Shown: positions 17,668 to 26,802, counted from the first letter of the stretch. The stretch is 64,000 bases of DNA from Streptomyces sp. NWU339 (GCF_003143855.1 NZ_QFRK01000005.1:199892-263891), one strand, 5' to 3'. A program made the numbers and translations. The notes: a model not told the origin generated them from the sequence alone.

Positions 17668-18644
17668 GCGGCGACCTCCGCGGCCGGCACCGGACGGCGG
17701 CGCAGCCGGCGCAGCCGGGTGGCGCGCTCGGTGTCCATCGAGTCGAGTGCGTCGTCGAGCACGTCCTGCGGCATGCGCCGCAGCGCGGCGGTGCCCATGT
17801 CCTTCAGTTTCCGGGCCACGGACGGCTCGAACCTTTCGATGGATCCCAGATGGTGGGAAATGATGGCGCAGTAGGTGCGCACGGCCTTCGGCAGCAGCGT
17901 CGCCGCCTCGGAATCCCGCGCGGTCTCCTCGACCACCTGGTCGAACGCGCGAATGAAATCGAGCTGCCGGGCGTCGCCGATCTGGGTCAGCGACGAGGAG
18001 ACACCGCGCCGGTAGAACACCCCGAGCAGGCTGGTCACCGCGAAGGACTCCGCCTCCCGGTGCAGCTTCCAGATCCAGGGCCGGTCCTCGGCGGTGCGCA
18101 GTCCGTCGGTGAAGTGCAGCAGGCCCCGTTCGACGAGCCTGCGGTGGTAGACGCCCGCCCAGGCGTAGGCGTAGTCGACGGAGGTGGTCCGGTGGGCGGG
18201 GAGGATCGCGTCGCGCGGATCGAGAGGCACGTTGCGCCGGCCGTGCGGGACGCGGTGCACGGTACGGGCCCGCGCCGTGCACTGCACATGGTCGGTGCGG
18301 ACGAAGTCGCAGTCCAGCTTCTCGATCGCGGAGACCAGCCGGGCGTAGTGGCCCGGCGCCAGCCAGTCGTCCCCGTCCAGGAAGGTCAGGTACTCGCCGC
18401 GGGCCCGGTCGATGCCGGTGTTGCGGGCGGTCGCGAGCCCGCCGTTCCGTTCATGTCTCACCAGCACCGCCCCCGGCAGTTCACGCTCCGCGCGCGCGAG
18501 GAGATCCGCGGTCCCGTCGGTCGAGCAGTCGTCGACGAGAATGAATTCGAAGTCGTCCCGCGCGTTGGCGCGCAGACTCCGCAGGGCATCGGGGACGTAG
18601 GGGAGCACGTTGTAGAACGGCACGATGACGGAGAGCTTGGGCAC
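17664..18644 (-). CDS. GT2 family glycosyltransferase, copy 2
   Basis: A 326-residue GT-A fold enzyme paralogous to 11619-12584: KLSVIVPFYNVLPYVPDALRSL, FILVDDCSTDGTADLL, YLTFLDGDDWLAPGHYARL with the DxD-like motif, and AEDRPWIWKLHREA. GTG 18644 aligns with the first residue of the paralogue. It is the first gene of the leftward run and lies opposite the ulosonic-acid operon, so promoters for both directions should be in 18645-18842. Confidence 0.88.
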   Translation of the reverse strand: MPKLSVIVPFYNVLPYVPDALRSLRANARDDFEFILVDDCSTDGTADLLARAERELPGAVLVRHERNGGLATARNTGIDRARGEYLTFLDGDDWLAPGHYARLVSAIEKLDCDFVRTDHVQCTARARTVHRVPHGRRNVPLDPRDAILPAHRTTSVDYAYAWAGVYHRRLVERGLLHFTDGLRTAEDRPWIWKLHREAESFAVTSLLGVFYRRGVSSSLTQIGDARQLDFIRAFDQVVEETARDSEAATLLPKAVRTYCAIISHHLGSIERFEPSVARKLKDMGTAALRRMPQDVLDDALDSMDTERATRLRRLRRRPVPAAEVAA

Positions 18645-18789
18645 GTCGGCGACGCTAGGCGGCGGCCCGTCATCCGTCTTTACCCACACCTTGATACGTG
18701 ATGAACGACGCGTGTCGAAGCAGTGAAGCGAACGTTTTTCCGGACGCCGGACGGGCCGATTCGGCATTCGGCGATCTTCTGTTAACCAT

Positions 18790-18818
18790 TTGTTGGATTC
18801 GGGTTGGGCCGCTACTAG
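18790..18818 (+). promoter_or_regulatory. Predicted promoter of the ulosonic-acid operon
   Basis: TTGTTG (18790-18795) and TACTAG (18813-18818) are separated by 17 nt in an unusually AT-rich segment. Transcription would start near 18825, about 18 nt before the GTG at 18843. By eye only. Confidence 0.45.
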
Positions 18819-18842
18819 AAATTGCTTCCTAGCGTCTCCGCC

Positions 18843-20174
18843 GTGCCAGTAAGTGCAACGAAGACCCTGCGAGTCGCCGTCCTCGCGGATTCCGACACCC
18901 GGTGGAAATGGGGCGCGCTCACCGCGAACCGCATCGCCCCGGAGGATTCGGACATCCGGCTGGACGGTTATCTCCTGCGGGGCCGTGCGACTCCCACCGC
19001 CCGTCAGCTCGAAGAGGTCGGCGTCCAGGCGGACGCCCTCCACGAGGTGACCGCGGTCCAGTTCCTGCGTGCCATGCGGGAGGAGCCGTACGACGTCCTG
19101 GTCCTCGCCCTGGTCGGCGGCGGGGTCCAGGCGATGCTGCACGGACTCGGGCGCGTCTGGGGGGACGGCCCCGCCGGCCGGCCGAAGCGGCCCGTCGTGG
19201 TCACCGGATACGTGGGCGTCGTCTACGAGAAGCTCGCCGACGGCCTGCTGCTGCGCCACGGCGCCGACCTCGTCCTCGCCAACTCCCGTCAGGACGCGGA
19301 CCGTTTCCGCGCCGTGTACGAAGGAGTGGGCGCCGACGCCGGCTCGGTGACCGAGGTCGCGCTGCCCTTCCTCGGCGGCGCCGCCCACACCGGGGAGGGG
19401 GAGCGCGACCCCTACACGGTCGTCTTCGCCGCCCAGCCCTCCGTCCCGGAGAGCCGCAAGGACCGCACCTACCTGCTGAACCGGCTGATCGAGCACGCCC
19501 GCCGGCACCCCGAGCGCGAGGTGCTGCTCAAGCTGCGCTCCAAGCCGGGCGAGCACACCACGCACATCGAGGAACTGCCGTACCAGAAGCTGGTCCAGCG
19601 GTTCGACCCGCCGTCCAACTTCCGTCTGGTGTACGGGCACATGGGCGAGGTGCTGGACCGCACCGACCTGCTGGTCACGATCAGCTCCACGGCCGCCCTG
19701 GAGTCCCTGCACCGGCGCATCCCGACCGTCGTCCTCACCGACCTCGGGGTGCGCGAGGCGCTCGGCAACCACCACTTCGTCGGCTCCGGCTGCCTGGCCT
19801 CCTGGGACCAGCTCGACGCCGGGCACCGGCCCGTGCCGGACGAGGAGTGGGTGTCCCGGCAGGGCGTGGCCACGGACGGTTCGTATGCCACCGCCTTCGA
19901 CGCCGCCCGCGCACGCGTCGCCGAGCTGCTCGACCGCCCCGGCGGCCTGCCGCCGCTGGCCCCGTACTACACGCCCGTCACCGCGCCCGGCTACCTGCCC
20001 GGCCTGCTCGCCCGCCACCACCTCGGCCCGGACGGCACCCCGCTGCCCGGCGCCCCCGCCGCCGACAAGGAGCCCGGACCGGTCCGGCAGATCGTGCGCC
20101 GCGCGGCGCGCGGTGCCTACCGGCACGGCGTCCAGCGGGTGGCCCCGGTGGTCCGTCGGATGGGCGAACTGTGA
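18843..20174 (+). CDS. Putative glycosyltransferase (DUF6716-like)
   Basis: A 443-residue protein with a GT-B-like pattern: LRVAVLADSDTRWKWGAL at the N-terminus, VVVTGYVGVVYEKLADGLLLRHGADLVLANS in the middle, then VLLKLRSKPGEHTTH and LLVTISSTAALESLHRRIPTVVLTD, which resembles the donor-binding Ser-Ser/Thr region of polysialyltransferase-type enzymes. The C-terminus is basic. First gene of the rightward operon, followed 32 nt later by the CMP-ulosonate synthetase, so it may use CMP-Kdn. GTG 18843 was chosen; TTG 18822 is a poorer start. The donor is inferred. Confidence 0.65.
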   Translation: MPVSATKTLRVAVLADSDTRWKWGALTANRIAPEDSDIRLDGYLLRGRATPTARQLEEVGVQADALHEVTAVQFLRAMREEPYDVLVLALVGGGVQAMLHGLGRVWGDGPAGRPKRPVVVTGYVGVVYEKLADGLLLRHGADLVLANSRQDADRFRAVYEGVGADAGSVTEVALPFLGGAAHTGEGERDPYTVVFAAQPSVPESRKDRTYLLNRLIEHARRHPEREVLLKLRSKPGEHTTHIEELPYQKLVQRFDPPSNFRLVYGHMGEVLDRTDLLVTISSTAALESLHRRIPTVVLTDLGVREALGNHHFVGSGCLASWDQLDAGHRPVPDEEWVSRQGVATDGSYATAFDAARARVAELLDRPGGLPPLAPYYTPVTAPGYLPGLLARHHLGPDGTPLPGAPAADKEPGPVRQIVRRAARGAYRHGVQRVAPVVRRMGEL

Positions 20175-20206
20175 CCGCCTCCCTTCCTGCTCGAGGAGCT
20201 GATCCC

Positions 20207-21466
20207 ATGACCGAACCGCAAGTGGACCGGGGCGGTGCGCCGGTGAGACGAGTACTCGCCGTGATCCCCGCACGCGGCGGCTCCAAGGGCGTGCCCGCGA
20301 AGAACCTCGCGCCGGTCGGCGGCGTACCCCTGGTGACCCGCGCCGTCCGCGAGTGCCGGGCCGCGCGCCACGTCACGGACGTCGTCGTCTCCACCGACGA
20401 CCAGGCCATCGCCGCCGCCGCCCGGCAGGCCGGCGCCGAGATCGTGCTGCGCCCCGCCGCCATCGCGGGCGACCTCGCCACCTCCGAGGCCGCCGTCCTG
20501 CACGCCATGGACGTCCACGAGGCCCTGCACGGCGCCCCGGTGGACGTCGTCCTGCTCGTCCAGTGCACCAGCCCCTTCCTGGTCCGCGAGGACATCGACG
20601 GGGTGGCCGGCGCGGTCGCCGAGCAGGGCGCCGACACGGCGGTGACCGTGGCTCCCTTCCACGGCTTCGTCTGGCGGGACGCGACGGATGCGACGACGGC
20701 GGACACTCAGCCGGACGGTGGCAGCGGAGGCTTCGGCGTCAACCACGACAAGTCGTTCCGCCCCCGCCGCCAGGACCGGCCCCAGGACCTCCTGGAGACC
20801 GGCGCCGCCTACGCGATGGACGCGGTGGGCTTCCGCGAGCACAAGCACCGCTTCTTCGGCCGGACCGAACTCGTCCGCACCGACCCCGCGCGGGTCCTGG
20901 AGATCGACGACCCGCACGACCTCGCCCGCGCCCGCGCCCTCGCCCCGCTCTTCGACGCGGGCCGGCCGGACGCCCTCCCGACCGCGGAAGACATCGACGC
21001 GGTCGTCCTCGACTTCGACGGCACCCAGACCGACGACAGGGTGCTGATCGACGCCGGCGGACAGGAATTCGTCGCCGTGCACCGCGGCGACGGACTCGGC
21101 ATCGGAGCCCTGCGCAGGTCGGGCCTGAAGATGCTGATCCTGTCCACGGAACAGAACCCGGTCGTCGCCGCCCGCGCACGCAAGCTCAAGCTCCCCGTGC
21201 TGCACGGCATCGACCGCAAGGACCTCGCACTGAAGCAGTGGTGCGAGGAACAGGGCATCGCGCCCGAGCGCGTGCTCTACGTCGGCAACGACGTCAATGA
21301 CCTCCCGTGCTTCGCCCTCGTGGGCTGGCCCGTGGCGGTCGCGAGCGCCCACGACGTCGTGCGCGGCGCCGCACGCGCGGTCACCACCCTCCCCGGTGGC
21401 GACGGCGCGATCCGGGAGATCGCCAGCTGGATCCTCGGCCCCTCTCTCGATTCCCTCCCCAAGTAA
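20207..21466 (+). CDS. Bifunctional CMP-ulosonic acid synthetase / HAD phosphatase
   Basis: A 419-residue fusion. Residues 15-240 are an acylneuraminate cytidylyltransferase domain (VLAVIPARGGSKGVPAKNL, VLLVQCTSPFL, LLETGAAYAMD), activating an ulosonic acid with CTP. From about residue 260 there is a KdsC-like HAD phosphatase (AVVLDFDGTQTDD nucleophile motif, LSTEQNP, YVGNDVNDLPCF), suited to removing the 9-phosphate from Kdn-9-P before activation. GAGGAG at 20193-20198 supports ATG 20207. The next gene, neuB, follows after 12 nt. Vertebrate CMP-sialate synthetases share this two-domain plan. Confidence 0.88.
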   Translation: MTEPQVDRGGAPVRRVLAVIPARGGSKGVPAKNLAPVGGVPLVTRAVRECRAARHVTDVVVSTDDQAIAAAARQAGAEIVLRPAAIAGDLATSEAAVLHAMDVHEALHGAPVDVVLLVQCTSPFLVREDIDGVAGAVAEQGADTAVTVAPFHGFVWRDATDATTADTQPDGGSGGFGVNHDKSFRPRRQDRPQDLLETGAAYAMDAVGFREHKHRFFGRTELVRTDPARVLEIDDPHDLARARALAPLFDAGRPDALPTAEDIDAVVLDFDGTQTDDRVLIDAGGQEFVAVHRGDGLGIGALRRSGLKMLILSTEQNPVVAARARKLKLPVLHGIDRKDLALKQWCEEQGIAPERVLYVGNDVNDLPCFALVGWPVAVASAHDVVRGAARAVTTLPGGDGAIREIASWILGPSLDSLPK

Positions 21467-21478
21467 GGAAACACCGTC

Positions 21479-22426
21479 ATGAGCACCGTGAACCCCAGCT
21501 CCCGCATCCGCCGCTTCGGTACCCGCGAGGCCGGTCCCGGCCGCCCCGTGTACGTCACCGGTGAGATCGGCATCAACCACAACGGCGACATCGAGAACGC
21601 GTTCAAGCTGATCGACGCCGCCGCCGAAGCCGGCTGCGACGCCGTCAAGTTCCAGAAGCGCACGCCCGAGATCTGCACCCCGCGCGACCAGTGGGACATC
21701 GAGCGCGACACCCCCTGGGGCCGGATGACGTACATCGACTACCGCCACCGCGTGGAGTTCGGCGAGGAGGAGTACGGCCAGATCGACGCCTACTGCAAGA
21801 AGAAGGGCATCGACTGGTTCGCCTCCCCGTGGGACACCGAGGCCGTCGCCTTCCTGGAGAAGTTCGACGTCCCCGCCCACAAGGTCGCCTCGGCCTCCCT
21901 CACCGACGACGAGCTGCTGCGCGCCCTGCGCGCCACCGGCCGCACGGTCATCCTCTCCACCGGCATGTCCACCCCGAAGCAGATCCGCCACGCGGTCGAG
22001 GTCCTGGGCAGCGAGAACATCCTGCTCTGCCACGCCACCTCCACCTACCCGGCGAAGGCGGAGGAGCTGAACCTGCGGATGATCAACACCCTCCAGCAGG
22101 AGTTCCCGAACGTCCCGATCGGCTACTCCGGCCACGAGACCGGCCTGCAGACCACCCTGGCCGCGGTCGCCCTCGGCGCCACCTTCGTCGAGCGCCACAT
22201 CACCCTGGACCGCGCCATGTGGGGCTCCGACCAGGCCGCGTCCGTCGAGCCGCAGGGCCTGAGCCGCCTCGTCCGCGACATCCGCACCATCGAGGCCTCC
22301 CTCGGCGACGGCGTCAAGAAGGTCTACGAGTCCGAGCTGGGCCCGATGAAGAAGCTCCGCCGGGTCCCCGGCGTCGTCGCCGAGGCGGAGATCGCCGCGG
22401 CCGCGGGCGAGCCGCTGACCGTCTGA
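21479..22426 (+). CDS. neuB: NeuB-family ulosonic acid synthase without SAF domain
   Basis: A 315-residue TIM-barrel synthase condensing PEP with a mannose-type sugar. Signature segments are VTGEIGINHNGDIENAFKLID, DAVKFQKRTPE, ASPWDTEAVAFLEKF, ILSTGMSTPKQI, GYSGHETGL and FVERHITLDR. The protein stops about 30 residues after SVEPQGLSRLVRDIR, so the C-terminal SAF/antifreeze-like domain of typical NeuB proteins (about 345 residues) is missing. Without neuC or an N-acetyltransferase nearby, the likely product is Kdn(-9-P) rather than Neu5Ac. Ribosome site AAGGAAA precedes ATG. Confidence 0.88.
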   Translation: MSTVNPSSRIRRFGTREAGPGRPVYVTGEIGINHNGDIENAFKLIDAAAEAGCDAVKFQKRTPEICTPRDQWDIERDTPWGRMTYIDYRHRVEFGEEEYGQIDAYCKKKGIDWFASPWDTEAVAFLEKFDVPAHKVASASLTDDELLRALRATGRTVILSTGMSTPKQIRHAVEVLGSENILLCHATSTYPAKAEELNLRMINTLQQEFPNVPIGYSGHETGLQTTLAAVALGATFVERHITLDRAMWGSDQAASVEPQGLSRLVRDIRTIEASLGDGVKKVYESELGPMKKLRRVPGVVAEAEIAAAAGEPLTV

Positions 22427-22475
22427 CCTTCCCTCCACCCACCATCCCCTTGACGACGGGAACGGTCGTACGTCG

Positions 22476-23540
22476 ATGAGCCCCCGCGCCGGGAACGCCG
22501 GCTCCCACACTCTCGCCTTCGTCGAGAGCCCGGTACAGCTGCTGAACGTGCTGGAGTGGGCGCACGCGCATGCGCCCGGCGCGGGGCTCACCCTCGTGGT
22601 GCTGTCCCCCGTCGACCCCATGACCCGCGGCCAGTTGCGCCGCATGTCCGAACTGGCCCGCGAGGAGGGCCACGAGGTCCGCTGGGAGGAGGCGCGCGGC
22701 GGAGCCGCCGCACCCTTCCAGACCATCGCCGGACTGGCCGGCCCGCTGCGCCGGGCCGACCGCGTCCTCCTCGGGGACCCCTTCTCCCGGTACGTACAGC
22801 TCCTGCTGACGATCACCCGGGCCCGCGACCTCGTCGTCGTCGACGACGGCACGGCGACCATGGAGTTCGTCGGTCAACTCGCGCGCGGCGAACGCCTGGT
22901 GCGCTGGCACCGCAAGGGCGGCCGGCGCGGCCCCCGGGACCTGCTCCTCGCCCCGGTGTCCGGCGTCGCCCGGCGCAGGCTCACCCCGGGCGGCCGGCGC
23001 CGGGTGGAGGTCTTCTCCTCGATGCCGGTGACGGACATCCCGCCCGGAGTCACCGTCAGCGCCAACGCCTTCGCCTGGACCCGGGCCCGGTTCGGCCCGC
23101 CCCGCATCACCAGGACCGCCGACATGGTGGGCACATCCCTGGTGGAGACCGGCGTGGTGGACGCCGACGCCTACCTGGAGGCCGTCCGCTCCCTCGCCAA
23201 GACCCACGGCGCGACCCGCTACTTCGCCCACCGCCGCGAGAGCACCGAGAAACTCCACCGGCTCGCGGTAGAGACGGGCCTCGAGATCGTCCGCCCCGAA
23301 CTCCCCCTGGAGCTGATCGCCCGCCGGGGCCCCATCGGCGGCACCGTCCTCAGCTTCCCGTCGACCGTCGTCCACACCCTCCCCCTCGCCCTGTCCGGCA
23401 CGGAGGTGCGCATCGCGGTCTGCGACATCAACCCCGCCTGGCTCACCGAGAACGCCTCCCCCCGCGCCCAGGGCTTCCTCTCCGGCGTCACCGGCACCGC
23501 CCGCGACGTCCACCGCCTGTCGGCGGTGGCGACGGCGTGA
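22476..23540 (+). CDS. Putative sialyltransferase-like protein (GT52-like)
   Basis: A 354-residue protein. HTLAFVESPVQLLNVLEW resembles the opening of GT52/polysialyltransferase-type proteins. DLVVVDDGTATMEF gives the acidic-Gly motif, YFAHRRESTEKL sits where a His-Pro-like motif is expected, and TVLSFPSTVVHTLPLAL matches the Ser-rich donor region. Together these suggest a CMP-sugar-dependent transferase. It follows neuB after 49 nt and is the last gene of the operon, so it is a candidate Kdn transferase or polymerase. Overall similarity was judged by eye. Confidence 0.6.
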   Translation: MSPRAGNAGSHTLAFVESPVQLLNVLEWAHAHAPGAGLTLVVLSPVDPMTRGQLRRMSELAREEGHEVRWEEARGGAAAPFQTIAGLAGPLRRADRVLLGDPFSRYVQLLLTITRARDLVVVDDGTATMEFVGQLARGERLVRWHRKGGRRGPRDLLLAPVSGVARRRLTPGGRRRVEVFSSMPVTDIPPGVTVSANAFAWTRARFGPPRITRTADMVGTSLVETGVVDADAYLEAVRSLAKTHGATRYFAHRRESTEKLHRLAVETGLEIVRPELPLELIARRGPIGGTVLSFPSTVVHTLPLALSGTEVRIAVCDINPAWLTENASPRAQGFLSGVTGTARDVHRLSAVATA

Positions 23541-23555
23541 ACGGATGCCGGTGAC

Positions 23556-23575
23556 CGCCCACCTGGAAGTGGGCG
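23556..23575. terminator. Short hairpin in convergent gap
   Basis: CGCCCAC pairs with GTGGGCG around a 6-nt loop, 16 nt past the stop of the GT52-like gene and before the convergent regulator gene. Weak candidate. Confidence 0.35.
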
Positions 23576-23636
23576 ACGGCGCCACCGCCCGCGGAGCGCA
23601 CGGTGACTCTCCGGGAGCCCGGCCGACCGGCAACGG

Positions 23637-24938
23637 TCACTGCCCCTCCCGGCCCCCGGCCACCGAACCTTGCTCGTACCCGTTCAGGGCCAGTGCCGCG
23701 GCCTCACCCCGTGAGCTGACTTCGAGTTTCCTCAGCACTCCGGTGACGTGGAACTTGACAGTGCTCTCGGTGATTCCGAGTTCGTCCGCGATGGCCTTGT
23801 TCCGCTTGCCTTGCGCAAGAAGGTGCAGAACCTCCTGTTCCCGTGCGTTGAGGCTCGACAGCCTGGTCTCCCCTGTTCGAACGGCCGGTGGGTCGAAGGG
23901 AAGGGTGATGCCGGCCCGGCTTCCCCAGCCCGGCACGGCGTCGAGGCTGACCGTGGCGCCGAGCGTGCGTGCGCGGCCCTCGAGCTGGAGTGACAGCGCG
24001 CGCACGTCCACGCTCCCGGATTCCTGCTCCCGCACGTCGATCCGCAGTGACGTGCCGTCACAGGTCCAAGCGATGCGCAGGCGCGACGGACCCGGTTGCG
24101 CGGTGAAGGCCAGCACCGCGGTCCGCGTCATCGCGCGGGCGGCGTAGGCGACTTCTCCGGGCAACGGCCGCGCCGCCTTGGTCGGCGGCACGAATTCGAC
24201 GCGTACTTCGTGATGCTTGAGCATGTGCCGGATGTCCCTGCGCAGCTTCGTGAACGCGGCCGGGGCCGGTTCCTCGCTCAGGGCCAGATCGGACTTCTGG
24301 GCGGAGCGCAACGCCACCAGCGCGAGGGAAGCGGACTCGGTCGCGGCCACACGGGCACGGTGATCGTCGAGTGCGGTGGCGCGCAGCGTGTTCAGGATGG
24401 CCACCAGCGCACTCTCATGCGCCGTCGCCATCTCGGTGATGGTGCGGGCCCGCTCACTGGAGGCCGCGCGCGACTCGGCGAGGTAGTCCGGGCTCGCCTG
24501 CGCGACCTGTTGGCTGATCGAGGTTGCGACGATCCCGAAGAGGGCCGACAGCGCGGCGGGCTGCGGGAGCCCCTTGCGGGAGGCGCGCGGCACGAGGACG
24601 AGCAGCGTGCCGACCGGGTCACGGACGGCCCAGACGGTGCGGGTGGCTCCGCCGATCGCCGCCGTGGTGCTGAGCGGTCGGCCGGGCTCGAGGAGGGCCT
24701 TCAGCTGCTCGAGTTCGTCGATCGTGACCTTGTCGGTCATTTCGGTCGCGCCGGTGACCTTTCGTGGCCGGCCGGTGCACTCCCTGGTGAAGATGATGAG
24801 CGCGGTGTGCGGCCACCGGTCCGACAGGAAGCGGGAGAACCGGCGCGCGATCTCGTGCAGCGGGCCCTCGATGACCTCTCGCAGTGCGAGAAGGTCCGTC
24901 TCCGGCGGTGCCTTCGTGTCGAGCATTCCACGCACCAT
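23637..24938 (-). CDS. LuxR-type transcriptional regulator
   Basis: A 433-residue regulator. The C-terminal 65 residues are a GerE/LuxR HTH (LSSLNAREQEVLHLLAQGKRNKAIADELGITESTVKFHV, trimmed here to landmarks LNAREQEVLHLLAQG and ITESTVKFHVTGVL). Residues 1-150 look like a GAF-type sensor, and the middle (about 160-350) has a histidine-kinase-like ATPase flavour (GTSLRIDVREQES, VPGWGSRAGITLPF) without a clear phospho-His box. It diverges from mscR across 152 nt and probably controls that operon. ATG 24938 was used; ATG 24926 is possible. Confidence 0.82.
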   Translation of the reverse strand: MVRGMLDTKAPPETDLLALREVIEGPLHEIARRFSRFLSDRWPHTALIIFTRECTGRPRKVTGATEMTDKVTIDELEQLKALLEPGRPLSTTAAIGGATRTVWAVRDPVGTLLVLVPRASRKGLPQPAALSALFGIVATSISQQVAQASPDYLAESRAASSERARTITEMATAHESALVAILNTLRATALDDHRARVAATESASLALVALRSAQKSDLALSEEPAPAAFTKLRRDIRHMLKHHEVRVEFVPPTKAARPLPGEVAYAARAMTRTAVLAFTAQPGPSRLRIAWTCDGTSLRIDVREQESGSVDVRALSLQLEGRARTLGATVSLDAVPGWGSRAGITLPFDPPAVRTGETRLSSLNAREQEVLHLLAQGKRNKAIADELGITESTVKFHVTGVLRKLEVSSRGEAAALALNGYEQGSVAGGREGQ

Positions 24939-25028
24939 AGCCGGTCCGGCCGCTGGCCGGAGGTCGAGGTTCTACTGGTCCGTCGCACAGGTCGCCCGTC
25001 CTCGGCCCGGAGCTAACGTCGTGGAGGA

Positions 25029-25046
25029 CATGCGCCGGTGCGCATG
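25029..25046. promoter_or_regulatory. Palindrome in the LuxR / mscR divergent promoter
   Basis: CATGCGC and GCGCATG flank CCGT-like spacing (4 nt), 45 nt upstream of the mscR start. Candidate operator for the divergent LuxR-type regulator. Confidence 0.4.
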
Positions 25047-25090
25047 CGTTTCTGACGACTGACAACCGACTGACGAAGGAACCAGCTCAG

Positions 25091-26176
25091 ATGCCCCAGC
25101 AGGTCCGCGGTGTGATCGCCCGTTCCAAGGGAGCTCCGGTCGAGCTCACCGACATCGTGATTCCCGATCCGGGACCGGGTGAGGTCGTCGTCGCGGTCGC
25201 CGCGTGCGGCGTGTGCCACACCGATCTGACCTACCGCGAAGGCGGTATCAACGACGATTTCCCGTTCCTCCTCGGACACGAGGCCGCCGGCACCGTGGAG
25301 AGTGTCGGCGAAGGTGTCGAGTCGGTGCAGCCCGGCGACTTCGTCGTCCTGAACTGGCGTGCCGTGTGCGGGCGGTGCCGGGCCTGCAAGCGCGGGCGCT
25401 CCCAGTACTGCTTCGACACGTTCAACGCGAGCCAGAAGATGACTCTGACCGACGGGACGGAACTCACCCCGGCGCTCGGCATCGGCGCTTTCGCGGACAA
25501 GACCCTGGTCCACGCCGGACAGTGCACCAAGGTGGACCCGTCCGCGGACCCCGCCGTCGCGGGCCTGCTCGGCTGCGGTGTCATGGCCGGCCTGGGCGCC
25601 GCCGTCAACACCGGCGGGGTGAGCCGCGGGGACTCGGTGGCCGTCATCGGCTGCGGCGGCGTGGGCGACGCAGCCGTCGTCGGGGCGCGGCTGGCGGGCG
25701 CATCGAAGATCATCGCGGTGGACCGGGACGAGAAGAAGCTGACCTGGGCGGCCGACCTGGGCGCCACCCACACGGTCAACGCCGGCGAGACCGACGTCGT
25801 CACCGCGATCGCCGAACTGACGGGTGGGTTCGGCGCCGATGTCGTCATCGACGCGGTCGGCCGACCCGAGACGTGGAAGCAGGCGTTCTACGCCCGCGAC
25901 CTGGCCGGCACGGTCGTCCTCGTCGGCGTGCCCACCCCGGAGATGAAGCTCGAACTGCCCCTGCTCGACGTGTTCGGCCGCGGCGGCTCCCTGAAGTCGT
26001 CCTGGTACGGCGACTGCCTGCCGGAGCGCGACTTTCCGATGCTCGTCGACCTGCACCTGCAAGGCAGGCTGCCGCTGGAGAAGTTCGTCTCCGAGCGCAT
26101 CGCGCTCGACGAGGTCGAGAAGGCCTTTCACACCATGCACGCCGGCGAGGTGCTGCGTTCGGTGGTGGTCCTGTGA
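25091..26176 (+). CDS. mscR: S-(hydroxymethyl)mycothiol dehydrogenase / nitrosomycothiol reductase
   Basis: A 361-residue zinc alcohol dehydrogenase of the mycothiol-dependent type, oxidising the formaldehyde-mycothiol adduct and reducing S-nitrosomycothiol. Catalytic zinc ligands are CGVCHTD and GHEAAG; structural zinc cysteines are [15 protein letters not shown]; the NAD site is [16 protein letters not shown]. The opening [20 protein letters not shown] is characteristic of the subfamily. AAGGAACC precedes ATG 25091. Its stop overlaps the start of the metallo-hydrolase gene, the arrangement seen around mycobacterial mscR. Confidence 0.88.
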   Translation: MPQQVRGVIARSKGAPVELTDIVIPDPGPGEVVVAVAACGVCHTDLTYREGGINDDFPFLLGHEAAGTVESVGEGVESVQPGDFVVLNWRAVCGRCRACKRGRSQYCFDTFNASQKMTLTDGTELTPALGIGAFADKTLVHAGQCTKVDPSADPAVAGLLGCGVMAGLGAAVNTGGVSRGDSVAVIGCGGVGDAAVVGARLAGASKIIAVDRDEKKLTWAADLGATHTVNAGETDVVTAIAELTGGFGADVVIDAVGRPETWKQAFYARDLAGTVVLVGVPTPEMKLELPLLDVFGRGGSLKSSWYGDCLPERDFPMLVDLHLQGRLPLEKFVSERIALDEVEKAFHTMHAGEVLRSVVVL

Positions 26177-26802
26177 GCGGCCTGCGTGTCGAACGCGTGG
26201 TCACCTCCGGTGTCTTCGCCCTCGACGGCGGCACATGGGACGTCGACAACAACGTCTGGCTCGTCGGCGACGACGACGAGGTGGTGATCATCGACGCGGC
26301 GCACGACGAGCAAGCGATCATCAAGGCGGTGGGAGACCGGAACGTGGTGGCCGTCGTGTGCACGCACGGCCACAACGACCACGTCACCGTCGCGCCGCAA
26401 CTGTCCCGTGAGCTCCAGGCGCCGGTCCTGCTGCATCCCGGCGACCGGGAGTTGTGGGAGATGACCCACCCCGGCCAGGCCTTCGGGCACGCGAGCGACA
26501 CGCAACGCGTCGACGTGGCGGGCACGGCACTCGAGGTGATCCACACTCCGGGACACTCTCCCGGGTCCGTCTGCCTGCACCTGCCCGAAGCCAAGGTGCT
26601 GTTCACCGGGGACACGCTGTTCTCGGGCGGCCCCGGAGCCACGGGTCGTTCGTTCTCCGACTTCCCCACCATCATCGGGTCCATCCGCGACAGGCTGTTC
26701 ACACTGCCGGAAGAAACCCGGGTCCACACCGGACACGGCGACGGCACCACGATCGGCGCCGAGGCGCCGTACCTGGCCGAATGGATCGCACGCGGCCACT
26801 GA
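26173..26802 (+). CDS. MBL-fold metallo-hydrolase, MscR-associated
   Basis: A 209-residue metallo-beta-lactamase-fold protein of glyoxalase II type. Metal ligands are THGHNDHV (HxHxDH), the His of [10 protein letters not shown], the Asp of [11 protein letters not shown] and the His of HTGHGDGT. In the mycothiol formaldehyde pathway such a protein could hydrolyse the S-formyl-mycothiol product; this is an inference from the pairing. The start is GTG 26173, overlapping the mscR stop as GTGA. Confidence 0.85.
   Translation: MSGLRVERVVTSGVFALDGGTWDVDNNVWLVGDDDEVVIIDAAHDEQAIIKAVGDRNVVAVVCTHGHNDHVTVAPQLSRELQAPVLLHPGDRELWEMTHPGQAFGHASDTQRVDVAGTALEVIHTPGHSPGSVCLHLPEAKVLFTGDTLFSGGPGATGRSFSDFPTIIGSIRDRLFTLPEETRVHTGHGDGTTIGAEAPYLAEWIARGH

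Noticed and set aside
6609..23540. Treating the cluster as an antibiotic biosynthetic gene cluster
   Set aside because: There are no PKS, NRPS, terpene or other scaffold genes; all members fit surface glycopolymer assembly.
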